Below are positions 24,401 to 31,422 of a stretch of 64,000 nt of DNA, piece after piece. Where the stretch lies: assembly GCF_000524195.1 (NCBI RefSeq), contig NW_020170382.1, positions 1,162,687-1,226,686 of the forward strand, written 5' to 3'. Below the pieces are notes generated by a model. That model did not search any database, was not told the origin of the DNA, and saw only the letters and a program-made list of their open reading frames with translations. Source of the DNA: Echinococcus granulosus. Its lineage: Eukaryota > Platyhelminthes > Cestoda > Cyclophyllidea > Taeniidae. Both the position numbers and the translations under genes were made by a program. How positions within the stretch are numbered: the stretch's first letter is position 1; each line of letters begins with the position of its first letter.

Positions 24401-25682
24401 GAAAAAGTAGGTATACGGCCGGCAAGCGCGCTTCAGTAGAGCCATACGCAATCACAGTAAATAGGTCCTGCAGCAAGTGACAGCTACGTTTTAGCAACAT
24501 ACGTAGGGGTTTTGGTATCTATCGCAGCATTTCTTTAGTAATTAATTGAGAGGTTTTCAATCAGTCCTTTGTAAATTTCACTTTGTCGGTAACTCTTTTA
24601 TAATTTTTTATTCGGAAAAAGGAAACTATAAGCAAATAACATTTTTACCTTGTATAAGTCCTTCTTTCGACTGAGAAGACTTTCCAGGAGCCATGAGTGG
24701 CATTCTTTAAAAAGACACATTCATGAAAATTTGGTGTAATTTTTTCACAGATTAAAAGTTATGCATACCAGGGCTTTCGACGTGTTGCAATACTGTGGTG
24801 AGCATAGAGGGAATAGAGTCAAGAGCGTATGAATCTTGAGAGTTATTGACTAAAATGGAAATGCGTATTAAATGGAGGCAAGTCTAAAAGTTAATATGAT
24901 TATCTGGACTTCAATAAGGCTGACCGTAAACCAATGGAATGACAACTGAACACAGAAGCTCTATAACATTGGAATGCACAGCTGGGGGAAAGAAGCTGAC
25001 TGCAGTCGCAAGGAGGATGGGAAGCCCGTTGATTTGGTCGTCATCAAGAAATAAAATAACCAGGTGAAGGGTTCGAAGTATATGTTCACATACGTCTGTA
25101 GGTACATGAAGAATCAAAGTAACGTTAGCATAAGTTTACTCACACAAGAGCCAACGGGTTATAGCAGAATTAACAACAATAAACAGGCTCTTTAAGAGGC
25201 CAGATTAACTGTGCTTGACAAAAGAAGTAAAAATAAAGTGTTCTACTTTGCAACTTTGCCATACTACTTAGCAAAAATATTCAAATCATTCAGATTACGC
25301 AAGAAGGTCTATTGTGGCCCAAACGTATTACTAACAAAATTAGTACTTTGATATATAATCAATTTTGCATACTTGTTATGCTGGTAAGTTTACCAACGTT
25401 TTCGATCAAATTGACTATAATTATATACAACTGCTCAATTGAGCCTTTTGAAAGCATTGTATTCTGGTATTCTTCGTCAAACTTTGCAGAGTTGACTGCA
25501 GTTCTGTTAAAACTAGGATTGTCTCGGATGAATCTGATGGTAAAATAGGCAATCCATTTACCCATAAAGTGCAGATTGGAAATACTTGAGCAGGTTAACA
25601 ACATCACCGGTTGAAGGAATAGGACTGGTCCCCAAAACAATTTTGTTATTGATTTCCTGAAACGCTTTCAACTTTGCAAACA
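1..25682 (-). CDS. unc-79: UNC79 homologue, NALCN channel complex subunit (partial: no first exon, C-terminus off the left edge)
   Basis: UNC79 is a very large armadillo/HEAT-type protein that, with UNC80, holds and localises the sodium-leak channel NALCN at the neuronal plasma membrane. Exons read right to left are collinear with the vertebrate protein as I remember it. Placed exons: 25682-25562, 25533-25394, 25095-24925, 24849-24769, 24704-24649, 24467-24326, 24181-24114, 24041-23907, 23818-23615, 23044-about 22590, 22042-21860, 21698-21632, 21055-21018, 20802-20699, 19903-19816, 19740-19652, 19574-19451, 18400-18085, 17739-17234, 16745-16253, 14669-14054, 13752-13155, 12917-12722, 12435-12205, 10913-10619, 10526-10301, 9071-8624, 6920-6685, 5572-5333, 4785-4683, 4113-3930, 3838-3798, 2131-1639, 388-270. 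Nearly all have GT/AG borders and codon phases that close. They give about 2,530 codons; the human protein has about 2,600. Not settled: the initiator exon, the 3' border of the 23044 exon, and exons lost in the gap at 4814-4913. Intervening stretches are introns; short ORFs in them look meaningless. Confidence 0.93.
270..388 (-). CDS. unc-79: unc-79 exon: SIARQFLRC..LAPNG..TQLFQ
   Basis: A 119-base exon with a pyrimidine-rich acceptor (TCCTCCTCTTCCAG) and a GTGAGT donor. It encodes NVASIARQFLRCTIYNLAPNG then LFTQLFQTPIP, matching vertebrate NPTSIARQFLRCVLYQLAPNG. It is the last exon in the window. Bases 1-269 are intron, and the remaining C-terminal exons (several hundred residues in vertebrates) lie off the left edge. 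Confidence 0.95.
1639..2131 (-). CDS. unc-79: unc-79 exon: SPILQRDA and HREPGLAAPFLIDML region
   Basis: The 493-base exon opens after CCCAGGCAG and encodes SPILQRDAIKLTVSQTRER. A poly-Gly linker from a GGTGGAGG repeat (about 1,890-1,870) and a CPWC pair follow. It then reads ETHDETTIGLGLICLATFVHREPGLAAPFLIDMLMVAARIATTTLYTW, the strongly conserved C-terminal domain (vertebrate HVHRDPALAAPLLLDMLHLVARMASNTLYPW). The donor is GTGAGT, leaving TT of a Leu codon completed by the next exon. This is one of the most reliable parts of the gene. Confidence 0.95.
3798..4785 (-). CDS. unc-79: unc-79 exons 4785-4683, 4113-3930 and micro-exon 3838-3798
   Basis: Exon 4785-4683 encodes IINALLRSGSRVVSMNATYF and FFRDMPTLRIVP; it starts 29 bases left of the N run, so a neighbouring exon may be hidden in the gap. 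Exon 4113-3930 (donor GTGAGC) encodes SSSRCAIKWMDRLLSNIFHC and a hydrophobic stretch ending PLFPDFLTLTTEVKF. The 41-base exon 3838-3798 (TAG acceptor, GTGAGT donor) encodes RSLYPLMRTHSTF. The three were accepted because their split codons (G/TT, AG/T, G/AC) close end to end into the exon at 2131. The residue evidence alone is modest. Confidence 0.65.
4814..4913. other. Assembly gap of 100 N
   Basis: Exactly 100 N bases, the usual placeholder for a gap of unknown size. It lies in unc-79 between the exons ending at 5333 and starting at 4785, so coding sequence may be missing here. Confidence 0.99.
5333..6920 (-). CDS. unc-79: unc-79 exons 6920-6685 and 5572-5333
   Basis: Exon 6920-6685 (TTGTACAG acceptor) encodes an acidic linker with HEDDDEVIVMPGITISQD and ends KRGFPHYTK. 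Exon 5572-5333 (TTTTCCCAG acceptor, GTATGT donor, exactly 80 codons) encodes FGKDRDLEPASG, a Lys/Glu/Ser-rich stretch and YKPFKPGAVSLEERAILP. The phases join cleanly with each other and, through a split Glu codon, with the exon ending at 8624. I do not recall the vertebrate equivalent well, so the assignment rests on position, splice signals and frame rather than on residue matches. Confidence 0.75.
8624..9071 (-). CDS. unc-79: unc-79 exon with Ala/Thr/Ser/Gly-rich insertion
   Basis: The exon opens at 9071 after an unusually strong polypyrimidine tract (TTTTTCTCCTCTCCCTC) and ends at a GTAAGC donor. It begins YEYNSPSG and carries a compositionally biased segment with an Ala/Gly/Thr run (codons at about 8,870-8,790). 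It then returns to the conserved helix GIIEYLIRIVLNTLETQVHICK, equivalent to vertebrate DISKILLHLIHITVNTLNAQYHSCK. The insertion interrupts the vertebrate-type sequence exactly between ILYK and the DISK helix. Between here and 6920 a further exon near 8010-7945 is possible, but its splice phases did not close. Confidence 0.9.
9449..9490. repeat. (TAA)n trinucleotide microsatellite
   Basis: About 14 uninterrupted TAA/AAT units inside the long unc-79 intron between 10301 and 9071. It is non-coding and likely length-polymorphic. Confidence 0.97.
10301..10913 (-). CDS. unc-79: unc-79 exons: VQRHLALLLGY and WLNTLIIILYK block
   Basis: Exon 10913-10619 encodes QWVRLLLRFMATVD, then SKVQRHLALLLGYADQAF and PPYKLR (vertebrate LITVLMKFMAKD, NTVKRHLYVLLGYDQQ, APQKMR). 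Exon 10526-10301 encodes STVFHAFISHVADVLDRN, LHQTLMVLQ, and LLEPQVRHHWLNTLIIILYK (vertebrate STCFNAFIAGIAQVMD, SLKPHIRQMWLKALLVILYK). The join splits an Arg codon. This is an unambiguous UNC79 signature. Confidence 0.95.
12205..12917 (-). CDS. unc-79: unc-79 exons: FDT..DR..IL..WNFFIDRF block
   Basis: Exon 12917-12722 opens after a TTTCAG acceptor and encodes CIQCMEYHFDTIAADRTIILKR, then FTWNFFIDRFGILSIGAQI. This is close to vertebrate CLDFQFDTVVKDRPTILSK and LSWEFFVNRFETLSLEAQL. Exon 12435-12205 encodes VTDLNNMNKRGDAF and a basic, serine-rich linker (SKRNKTWSAKPQRR), parallel to the vertebrate NVANLSDAALWKIKRARFARNRQ region. Both junctions close in phase 1. The 1.3 kb intron further left (12204-10914) contains only chance ORFs. 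Confidence 0.93.
13155..14669 (-). CDS. unc-79: unc-79 exons: LPVTLRLIY and VVPLLLQSL regions with lineage-specific insertions
   Basis: Exon 14669-14054 encodes FPPALRFIYQLLRCLM (vertebrate LPVTLRLIYTIFQEM), a leucine-rich VLRHLLECLNCLIRVGN helix, an Ala-rich insertion and EHCLIPT. It ends at a GTGCGT donor chosen because it makes the next join read LIPTLWNLL, matching vertebrate LIASLWRVV. Exon 13752-13155 encodes WVVPLLLQSLTVPNMAGVFW and DWKVRFDAMEKIHSLLRQLD (vertebrate LAVPLLLHALSLPHGADIFW, DWKMRFEAVEK). A Gly/Ala/Ser-rich insertion follows, then HPFVLNSIAHLFSRLIGSLDD with a perfect GTAAGT donor. The alternative donor at 14026 would create a stop codon on splicing and was rejected. Confidence 0.93.
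16253..16745 (-). CDS. unc-79: unc-79 exon with Ala/Gly-rich insertion and FCAYCQ...CHHLAP segment
   Basis: A single 493-base exon with an AAG acceptor at 16746 and a GTGAGT donor at 16252. It begins with helices comparable to the vertebrate SLSKDIISIINNVF region (PQLVLSLLSDMLNL). An Ala/Gly/Ser-rich insertion follows, and it then encodes DFCAYCQDVCWWFELASLLCHHLAP, comparable to vertebrate ECNLCQSSILCYQLACELLERLAP. A possible 35-base micro-exon (16206-16172) lies downstream. Joining this exon directly to 14669 already gives a closed phase (G then AC), so I leave the micro-exon out of the model. The 1.6 kb intron to the next exon holds nothing I recognise. Confidence 0.88.
17234..18400 (-). 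CDS. unc-79: unc-79 exons with acidic tract and basic/serine-rich insertion
   Basis: Exon 18400-18085 starts with ILTAVEVAIPMKELFTMF (vertebrate VLSELDIMVPLQLLISMF). It ends in a strongly acidic tail, DEMDEEDEENDDEEEEG, cut by a GTAAGC donor. Exon 17739-17234 continues acidic, becomes Lys/Arg/Ser-rich (SSLEKRGHKKSY, KRQSRRSSVLNRG), and closes on MLSLVLKQV, matching vertebrate LMFDLLLKQMEL. The charged middle sits where vertebrate UNC79 has its SPFRSP-type serine/proline repeats, so both lineages keep an unstructured loop here with unrelated sequence. The intron (18084-17740) is 345 bases and ends in AAAAAG. Confidence 0.9.
19451..20802 (-). CDS. unc-79: unc-79 exons: conserved central helical block
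   Basis: Four short exons. 20802-20699 encodes MLKWIQEV and LLPHPVEVARVGSCW (vertebrate LLPKPMEFARVGGYW). 19903-19816 encodes KQGLSRISSLIPYDV (vertebrate KEGLNRILCLIPYNV). 19740-19652 encodes WDYIIPYWLESIRTEV (vertebrate WECIMPEWLEAIRTEV). 19574-19451 encodes KKVFDATAGPFPF and VQDQVLSWLE. This is one of the best conserved stretches of the gene. Codon phases close through all junctions: a split Trp codon joins the first two exons and a split Lys codon joins the last two. The introns are 58 to 795 bases; the longest (20698-19904) shows nothing coding. Confidence 0.93.
21018..23044 (-). CDS. unc-79: unc-79 exons following the Cys-rich module, with a low-complexity insertion
   Basis: The exon opening at 23044 (acceptor CACTACACAG) begins with a conserved helix (MMLEAIVTLIRE, vertebrate AVEAVISLLKE). 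It then runs through a Gly/Pro/Ser/Ala-rich insertion at about 22,930-22,690 that has no vertebrate counterpart. Its 3' border is unclear and lies near 22590. Exon 22042-21860 (61 codons, phase 0 at both ends, donor GTAAGT) encodes RFAVGPNGEPELTLEGRYDD and later AGEKCRPSDR; I do not recognise this in vertebrate UNC79. Exons 21698-21632 (GVFNWFLDTAY, vertebrate MVFQWFHSTAY) and 21055-21018 (DELGELIERLK) return to clear homology. A weak extra exon may lie near 22483-22410. Confidence 0.8.
23615..24181 (-). CDS. unc-79: unc-79 exons: cysteine/histidine-rich putative zinc-binding module
   Basis: Three exons (24181-24114, 24041-23907, 23818-23615) encode an array of paired cysteines inside an otherwise helical protein: CERTDC, then YVCLDC after the conserved KPPPLY, then CESKTC, CYSVEC, and finally RFCETCHLIRHSS. 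The spacing C-x4-C, C-x2-C, C-x4-C, C-x4-C, C-x2-C-H-x3-H looks like a two-zinc fold of B-box/ZZ style. The same cysteines are present in vertebrate UNC79 as I remember it (ICQKKNC, YLCEEC, RYCKRCHSNHHS), so selection has kept them. Phases are all zero at the borders. Metal binding is inferred from residue pattern only. Confidence 0.9.
24326..25682 (-). CDS. unc-79: unc-79 exons 2-7: N-terminal helical repeat region
   Basis: Six exons (25682-25562, 25533-25394, 25095-24925, 24849-24769, 24704-24649, 24467-24326) encode the conserved N-terminus. Recognisable pieces are a KLKAFQEINNK segment (vertebrate KIRYLQEYHN), VVNLLKYF, a LYIIIVNLIENV helix, the FFPPAVHSNVIE segment (vertebrate FPPFLHKDIIE), and the hallmark VIAYGS...LLFHYWPELCP. 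Codon phases across the five junctions close exactly. The first exon here opens with two bases of a split codon behind a good acceptor (TTTAG at 25684-25683) and has no in-frame ATG. A short upstream exon with the start codon, corresponding to about 7 vertebrate residues, must therefore exist; I could not find it between here and the PDCL gene. Confidence 0.92.
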
Positions 25683-26069
25683 CTAAACATTCAAAAAAAC
25701 ATAGATTAACCCACAAGCTTTTGCGGCCATTATAATGCTAACGCATGAATCGACCCTTTCATAAAGGGCAATTTAATGCAGCCACGTTACAATGACCCTG
25801 AAATTAATTTGTTGTGAGAAACTTAAACACCTTTACTTATGAAAATAATATCATCAGAATTGCGGGCTAGACCACACAAACTCTTTAATAACAATAGTGC
25901 GGGTAAAGTGTTTATTGGCTTTACCAAACCTGCGTTGTCTCCTGCCCCAATATCATACAAGTTTACTACAAATTCGTCAAATTTCGTGACAACTTTGCCA
26001 TATTATATTGTTCTGAGTCCACTTTTAAATTAAAACAACGCTTTTTCCATAAGCTGTAATTTACTGTTG
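25683..26069. other. Spacer, nothing recognised
   Basis: About 390 AT-rich bases between the first placed unc-79 exon and the retroelement relic. The missing unc-79 initiator exon could be here, but no ATG with a matching donor phase was found. Confidence 0.6.
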
Positions 26070-26210
26070 TCTTAGGAAAGGGTCGAAGATCTAACGTAAT
26101 TCCCATATTGCTTAAATGTTCCTTTTAGAGAGGGGGCGACAGACGAATTAAACTTCATGACTGAGGAGATTCGTAGATCCCCTCATCCCTTGCCCTTATG
26201 CTTTTAAAAT
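26070..26210 (+). repeat. Retroelement tail: polypurine tract plus LTR start, copy 1
   Basis: The segment GGAAAGGGTCGAAG...AACGTAAT...CATATTGCTTAAATGTTCC, followed by GACTGAGGAG, matches the segment at 27014-27160 in direct orientation. Both copies include a purine-rich stretch just before the LTR-like part. Copy 1 therefore looks like the 3' end of another element copy rather than the 5' LTR of the integrase relic. Confidence 0.65.
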
Positions 26211-26342
26211 ACTTAGGCTGATTTGGTTTTGCCATAATTATTACGCAATGTAAATGGGGTTACTAGTTTTGGAAAGGCTGGACGCGGAACTCTTCTCCTG
26301 GTTGCGAGATGTTGACTGCTCCTCAGTTGCGAGGTTCCATTT

Positions 26343-26985
26343 ACAAAAGTAATTGAGGTAAAACCCATAAAGTCACAAGACACTGAAGCGGTTACTCCAG
26401 TTTTCTTCAATTGGTGGATTTACAAGGATGGAGTACCTGCATACATTCACAGCGACCAAGGCCCTAACTTTGAGTACAGGGCTACGGTCCATACGGCAGT
26501 AGGCGTTTCTCCGTTCAAGATGCTAACAGATTGCGAGATGAGAGTGCCTTCCGACATCTTCCTATCAAGCACCGACGAAGGAGCCAGCGATGTTCCAGAG
26601 TACATACTGCGGCTGAAGTAAGGCGTAAGGAATCTTCTAATATTGCATGCAAGCATTTACGACTGTCTCATACCAGGTAGAAGAAATATTACAACTGACA
26701 CAGGAGGATGAACGTCAACCGAGAAGGAGACTTAGTGCAGATTTGCAGGCCGGTTCCCCCACCCGAGATACATCTCAAGTACTATCACCCATAGAGCAAG
26801 GACTCATTTCGAGTAGCGAAAGCACTCTCACCTACAAACTACCTCGTCCGCAACGCACGACTGCGTACCCAGCCGGTAAGTGTTCACCACAACAAAATGC
26901 GACTACAAAGGGCCACCACCGGTTGGCTATGAAGATGAGGCTTACGTCCTAACGGAAGATAGGAGACCACCGGATGGTAATTTTG
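26343..26985 (+). mobile_element. Ty3/gypsy-type integrase relic, broken and internally deleted
   Basis: Remains of a retrotransposon integrase. The first part carries GVPAYIHSDQGPNFE, which holds the second catalytic Asp of the DD35E core. The frame then runs directly into TVHTAVGVSPFKML, the segment that normally lies tens of residues later. The stretch with the catalytic Glu is therefore deleted. After a stop near 26618, a different frame carries the C-terminal module (ICRPVPPPEIHLKYYHP, then ALSPTNYLVRN), again interrupted by stops. It has no gag, protease or reverse transcriptase, so it cannot be functional. The clade within Ty3/gypsy is not resolved. Confidence 0.88.
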
Positions 26986-27013
26986 GAAAAATTCATAAGT
27001 TGTAGCACTGGTT

Positions 27014-27160
27014 ACGGTGCTAAAAGGACGAAGAGGCTACGTAATACTTATATTGCTTAAATATTTCATTCAGAGCAGAGGTGGGCAAACTAATCGGACA
27101 TCGTGACTGAGAAGCAGTCAACCTCCTACAACCCGGGGAAAAGTTCCCTACCCAAACCTT
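27014..27160 (+). repeat. Retroelement tail: polypurine tract plus LTR start, copy 2
   Basis: AAAAGGACGAAGAGG followed by CTACGTAATACTTATATTGCTTAAATATTTC, directly downstream of the integrase relic. It is the expected polypurine tract and 3' LTR start of that element. The LTR end is not clear; the homology to copy 1 fades after about 130 bases. Confidence 0.65.
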
Positions 27161-28751
27161 CCTAAACTTTTACCCCCTCCTCTTTATTTACTTTACGCAT
27201 TACTTACAACGAAACCGAACCAGCCTAAATGTTCTATGAATACGAGGGCCAGAGAAGAGGAGGTCTACGAGCCTCGTCCTACAATTATGCTCGAGTGAAA
27301 AATCATGCCAACAAGAGGTAGCAGAATTTGCAAAGGTTAAAGAACCCGCCTAGTTAACTTAATACCGAAGAACTTGAGTAAGTAATAAATGCCTTGCAAT
27401 ACTTGAGCTAAATTTATTTTATCCTGTGCTACGTTGGTAAGTTCTGCTTGCGTGGCATTGCAGTCAGGTTCTGTGCGGCAAGCCCCAAGTAACAGTCAAA
27501 TGTTTTTGACCCTCCAGGCGGCGCTTTTAGACTGCTTTGAAATGAGTGCCTCTCCAAACGCCAGACTTGAGGTGGAACCGACTTTTCATCGGATCCTCTG
27601 CGTTAAAACTACACATTTGATAGGCTCCAAACCACACAATTGTGACACCCTATGCCAGATCCTCACGCTGAGTGCCGCATGAGAGCACAGAAGCCGGTAG
27701 ATTTTGACGGGACACGTCGCATATCTACGCAAGCCAGCGGCAGCGCCAACGACCAGGTACTGGAAAACTAACACCACAAGGTCAAGAACCGCTGCCCGCC
27801 CTCATACATGACCAGGACAAACCCGAATCTCTAGAATGACTTTTTCTCACTTTACGCGCAAGTTTTACTTGGGGTCATAAATGCATTTATACCATACACG
27901 AATTGAAATGAAAGTTAACAAGCAAAGTTGATGAAGAGGTAACAGAGGCTAATCCGAGTCAACGTCCAGTGAAGCGCATCGTATTTTTGAGGATTGCTCG
28001 GGCACTGCGGAGACATTGTCCTCTTTGAGAGGCAAGAAACCATGTCTACAAGTGAGCAAAGAAATAAGCAAAAACAATGGTCCTACCAGCGAAATAATAC
28101 GAACTAAGCAGACATCAAACCGGAATTTCTAGAACTGAACCAAAACATGACAAATTAAAGCAATGCTAGAACCAGTTAAATAGGCCCGATGTAAAAGTGT
28201 GCCTAGCAATCGACTACTAGAAGAATAACAAAACTTTTTTGAAAGATGAGGCAGCATTGTCACAACTCGAAACGTTCATCTTATTTGACCAAATAATGGA
28301 CAATATATCTGATTTTAGTAATAAACAATGTGATTCTTAAGCAAGCATCTTACGATATTAAGAAATAAGAAAACAGCTTATATAACAAAATTGAACTAAA
28401 TCAAAACGCATGCTATCTGGATGAAACCTGGACATTGCCTTCTTGATAGCATTAGTTGTGTGGAAGGGCAGAAAAATAGATTATTGGACTAAATTCGAAT
28501 GTCTAATTCCAATGAGAAAACGATTAGTTGGATTTTAAATTTCGGAGGCCAGACTTCTGAAGTCTTTGTAGGCATCAAACTAGAAAGCAGGAAATTAGGA
28601 GGAGCACAGCAGCATCTCAAAACATGTTAAAAAGACGGTCAGTTGCTGAAACAGCTCCAATAAAAAAGCACGAAACGATCACGCTAATGGTATAAAAATG
28701 ACCACATACTTAAGCGCTTCTAGAATCTCCCCAGTTATTTAGAAAATCTGA
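27161..28751. other. Spacer downstream of PDCL, nothing recognised
   Basis: About 1.6 kb between the retroelement tail and the PDCL stop codon. A slightly GC-richer patch at 27430-27800 has open frames on both strands but no family I recognise; it may be further retroelement debris. The PDCL 3' UTR should occupy the right edge. Confidence 0.5.
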
Positions 28752-29805
28752 TCAACACCTAAAAAATATGTTAGAAGACAAAAGACTGAACTTTACGAGT
28801 GCGTAACTTACTCAAAAAGATATGTTTCAAGTTCCTCTGGCGGGAAATAATCATCAAGTTCTTTGGAAATCGATATGAGATTGCCTATCATCTCCTTGTT
28901 CTTGTAAACAAGTATCGCTGGGACCCCATTAGCCACCTTTGAAAACAAATCAAGGATATTTTAACGGAGGAAAAAAAGCAGATTTACAGTAAAGTGATTA
29001 ACGTACGAAGTTCCGACTCAGAAATGCTGTTGAGGCACGAATCTTACAAAATTTGGAATGAGGATAGGCCTTACAAAGACATTCGAACGCCTCGTTGGTG
29101 GATTTGCAAGCGGGATTACCCTAAGATACACTCCAAAATAAGTAATTAATCCTTACTTCCTCATAAATATGTACTATTACGGTCACTTCAGCAGGCTCTT
29201 TATCGATTTCACTAACAAAATTACCAGTATTTAGCTCATATACACGAGCATAAATAGGTCTACTGATGAAAAAGTAATAAAATTTTGACTTACAGGCTTT
29301 TGAGTGCACCTTGCATTTCTGCCAGACGCTTTTGCCTGTACTGCGCCAAAAATGCATCATCATCATCCATCAGACCTTCAAGCATTTCTTTGAGTTGTTG
29401 CTCCTCCTCTTTAGCTGACTGATCAGCACTCTAAAATGATAAAAATCCACGAGAGGGCACAAGTCATTTACATATGGTCGGCTGGTTAGAGCACACTTTT
29501 TGGCAACTTGCAAAGACACCTCACTTTTTAACTTCTCTTGCTCATCTTTAAGCTTTCTGTATTGCTTGTAGTCCGCGATAACACCTTTTGGACCGGTCTA
29601 CTATACAGTAAGCAAGGGAGTCGGGTAAAACCTGAGCGACCCGGTGACTTAGCGTGTCAGTGGCAAGAGGAGGAGCTGCTACGCCAGAAATAGCTTCATG
29701 GCCTTCTCCACCATCACTCTCATCAGAATCTTCTCCTCCTTCACTAGAACTACAGTAATTATCAACTTTCTCCCCCAGAATCTTATCATCAAATGAAAGC
29801 GACAT
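28752..29805 (-). CDS. PDCL: Phosducin-like protein (PhLP1), complete, seven exons
   Basis: Cytosolic co-chaperone that binds G-beta-gamma and the CCT chaperonin during G-protein assembly. Exons: 29805-29632, 29597-29472, 29430-29294, 29262-29157, 29120-29007, 28936-28812, 28758-28752; total 789 bases, 262 residues, phases closing throughout. The N-terminus LSFDDKILGEKVDNYCSSSE matches the PhLP1 start (LDDKLLGEKLQYYYSSSE), followed by an acidic Ser/Asp/Glu stretch. TGPKGVIADYKQY is the conserved G-beta-binding helix motif. FLAQYRQKRLAEM leads into a thioredoxin-like fold (EIDKEPAEVTVIVHIYEE, AYPHSKFCKIRAS, GVPAILVYKNKEMIGN) without a redox CxxC, as usual for the family. The last exon adds only a Cys codon and stop, so the protein lacks the longer C-terminal tail of vertebrate PhLP1. 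The ATG at 29805 matches the family start. Confidence 0.94.
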
Positions 29806-30339
29806 CCGGAGTCCAGGTTCGCTTAGGTGTGGGTCACGAGCCAGTGAAAAATTTAAACAAACAAAATTCTAAAACTTTTGCTATTTTAGTGACTAAACTA
29901 GTAAACAAAAATTGCTAAGACACGATCTTACATTTTTTAGTAGGTTGTGAGGATTTTTGACCCTTTGTTCTTAAATAACAATGCACACCCATCTGTATGT
30001 TTAAAATACCTTCATTCTACCGAGAAGTAAGAGACCTGGAAGCAGATTTTCCCTTGGTAAGTTTAAAAATGTTCAGATAGGTAATTTTTAAGTTTTTGCT
30101 GTGGCAACCTTCTACGTTTCCCTTACTAGTTCCCAAATTTGCCATTAACTTTTACGGCTATGCTCACAGTAATTTAGTCGATTCCAACTTTACTTCTAAT
30201 CGAACAATTATTATTTGAGGCATGATGTTCTTCTACAATGAAATCAGCATTGGTCGTCTTTTACTTTGGTGCGTCCATCTAATTTTTATTAAATGTCGCT
30301 TAATTGCTGAAATCAAATTCATTTACAATACCATTAAAC
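29806..30339. promoter_or_regulatory. Upstream region of PDCL (presumed promoter, no motif identified)
   Basis: About 530 AT-rich bases between the PDCL start codon and the first TRIM-like element. By position it must hold the 5' UTR and promoter. I see no convincing TATA box, initiator or CpG cluster. Confidence 0.3.
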
Positions 30340-31422
30340 TGTAGCACCCTTGGACTTCCGAGGGAGCAAAAGAAGACAAAATTCAGGCAGTACATAAGCA
30401 TTTAATGTGCTGTAGTGGTTGGCACTAATGACATGTCCCCGAGATCATCCCAGCTGGTGAAGGTACAATAATGAAGCACTTAAGCGCCCCAGTTACCAAA
30501 ATCACGAATCAAACAAACAAGCAAAGTATTACATAACCCCTCTTCTCTTTAGAGCGGCTTCTTCAATGGCCATTTTCACTATCAATCTGCGTCAGACATC
30601 ACGACGCACTTAGTGCTGGAAGACAAACACGCATCAAACAACCGTGCCAGTCATCGAAATTCCATTCTCCCCTGTAGATACACGACCGTAACTTCACTGC
30701 TTCCCCTTCCGTAGTTCTACTGGAGCTGCAGCTTCGGCCTGTATGGAAACTAAATTCAGGACGGAGGAATATGCCGGCCATCACGCGTGTCCATAGCTAG
30801 TCATAGGAACACTGGCCCAGATGTAGAGTCATGCATCAAAGAATGGGTTTGAACATGGTAACTTGGAGATAGAGTTTAGTATCTGTTTCTCCTTACCAAT
30901 TTATTCGTACATCAGAGTTACACGCTCATGTTGATCTGGATTCTATCAAGCTAGTAGAGATGTAGCGGAGGTGGCGTGATTTCACGTAACAGTAGCCATT
31001 CCGTTAACGAACTCCTTTAGACGGTTTACGACCACAGTTAATGTCGCTTTTGTTGATAATAGCTTTCCTAAGCAGATGCCAAAGGTTGACATCGTTTTTA
31101 GGCCCTCTCTTATGGGTCATCACTGATTCTCTCGTCCGCAGCTTATGTGCTTCTTCCGCCCAGCTAAGGTTTATCACCCAGCAGTAGAAATTAGGGTATA
31201 TATCGTTTAGGAATGGGTTCGCCTTCCGCTACTACTAATGTGGCATCCCGAGACTTCCCTGAACACTAACACTTGGGCAGAATGTATGCCCTGGACATAG
31301 AGTAGGTCTTGGTGCTACTAACGTGGTCGGAGACCAGTCCACTCAGCTTGGATAGAATAGCAGAGCACGTAAGTGGATCCACTACCAGAACTGGGGGCTA
31401 ATTAGAGATATGAAGTATTACA
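30340..31422 (-). mobile_element. TRIM-like LTR miniature, two-LTR copy A
   Basis: LTRs at 31422-31239 (5' in element sense) and 30533-30340 (3') flank about 700 bases with no open frame. Element sense is the minus strand, deduced from the family-wide polypurine tract and primer-binding site. LTR ends read TGTAATACTT (complement of 31422) and GGGTGCTACA (complement of 30349-30340). The internal block contains the family landmark AACCGTGCCAGTCATCGAAATTC at about 30640. The LTRs differ greatly from each other, so the copy is old. Confidence 0.85.
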
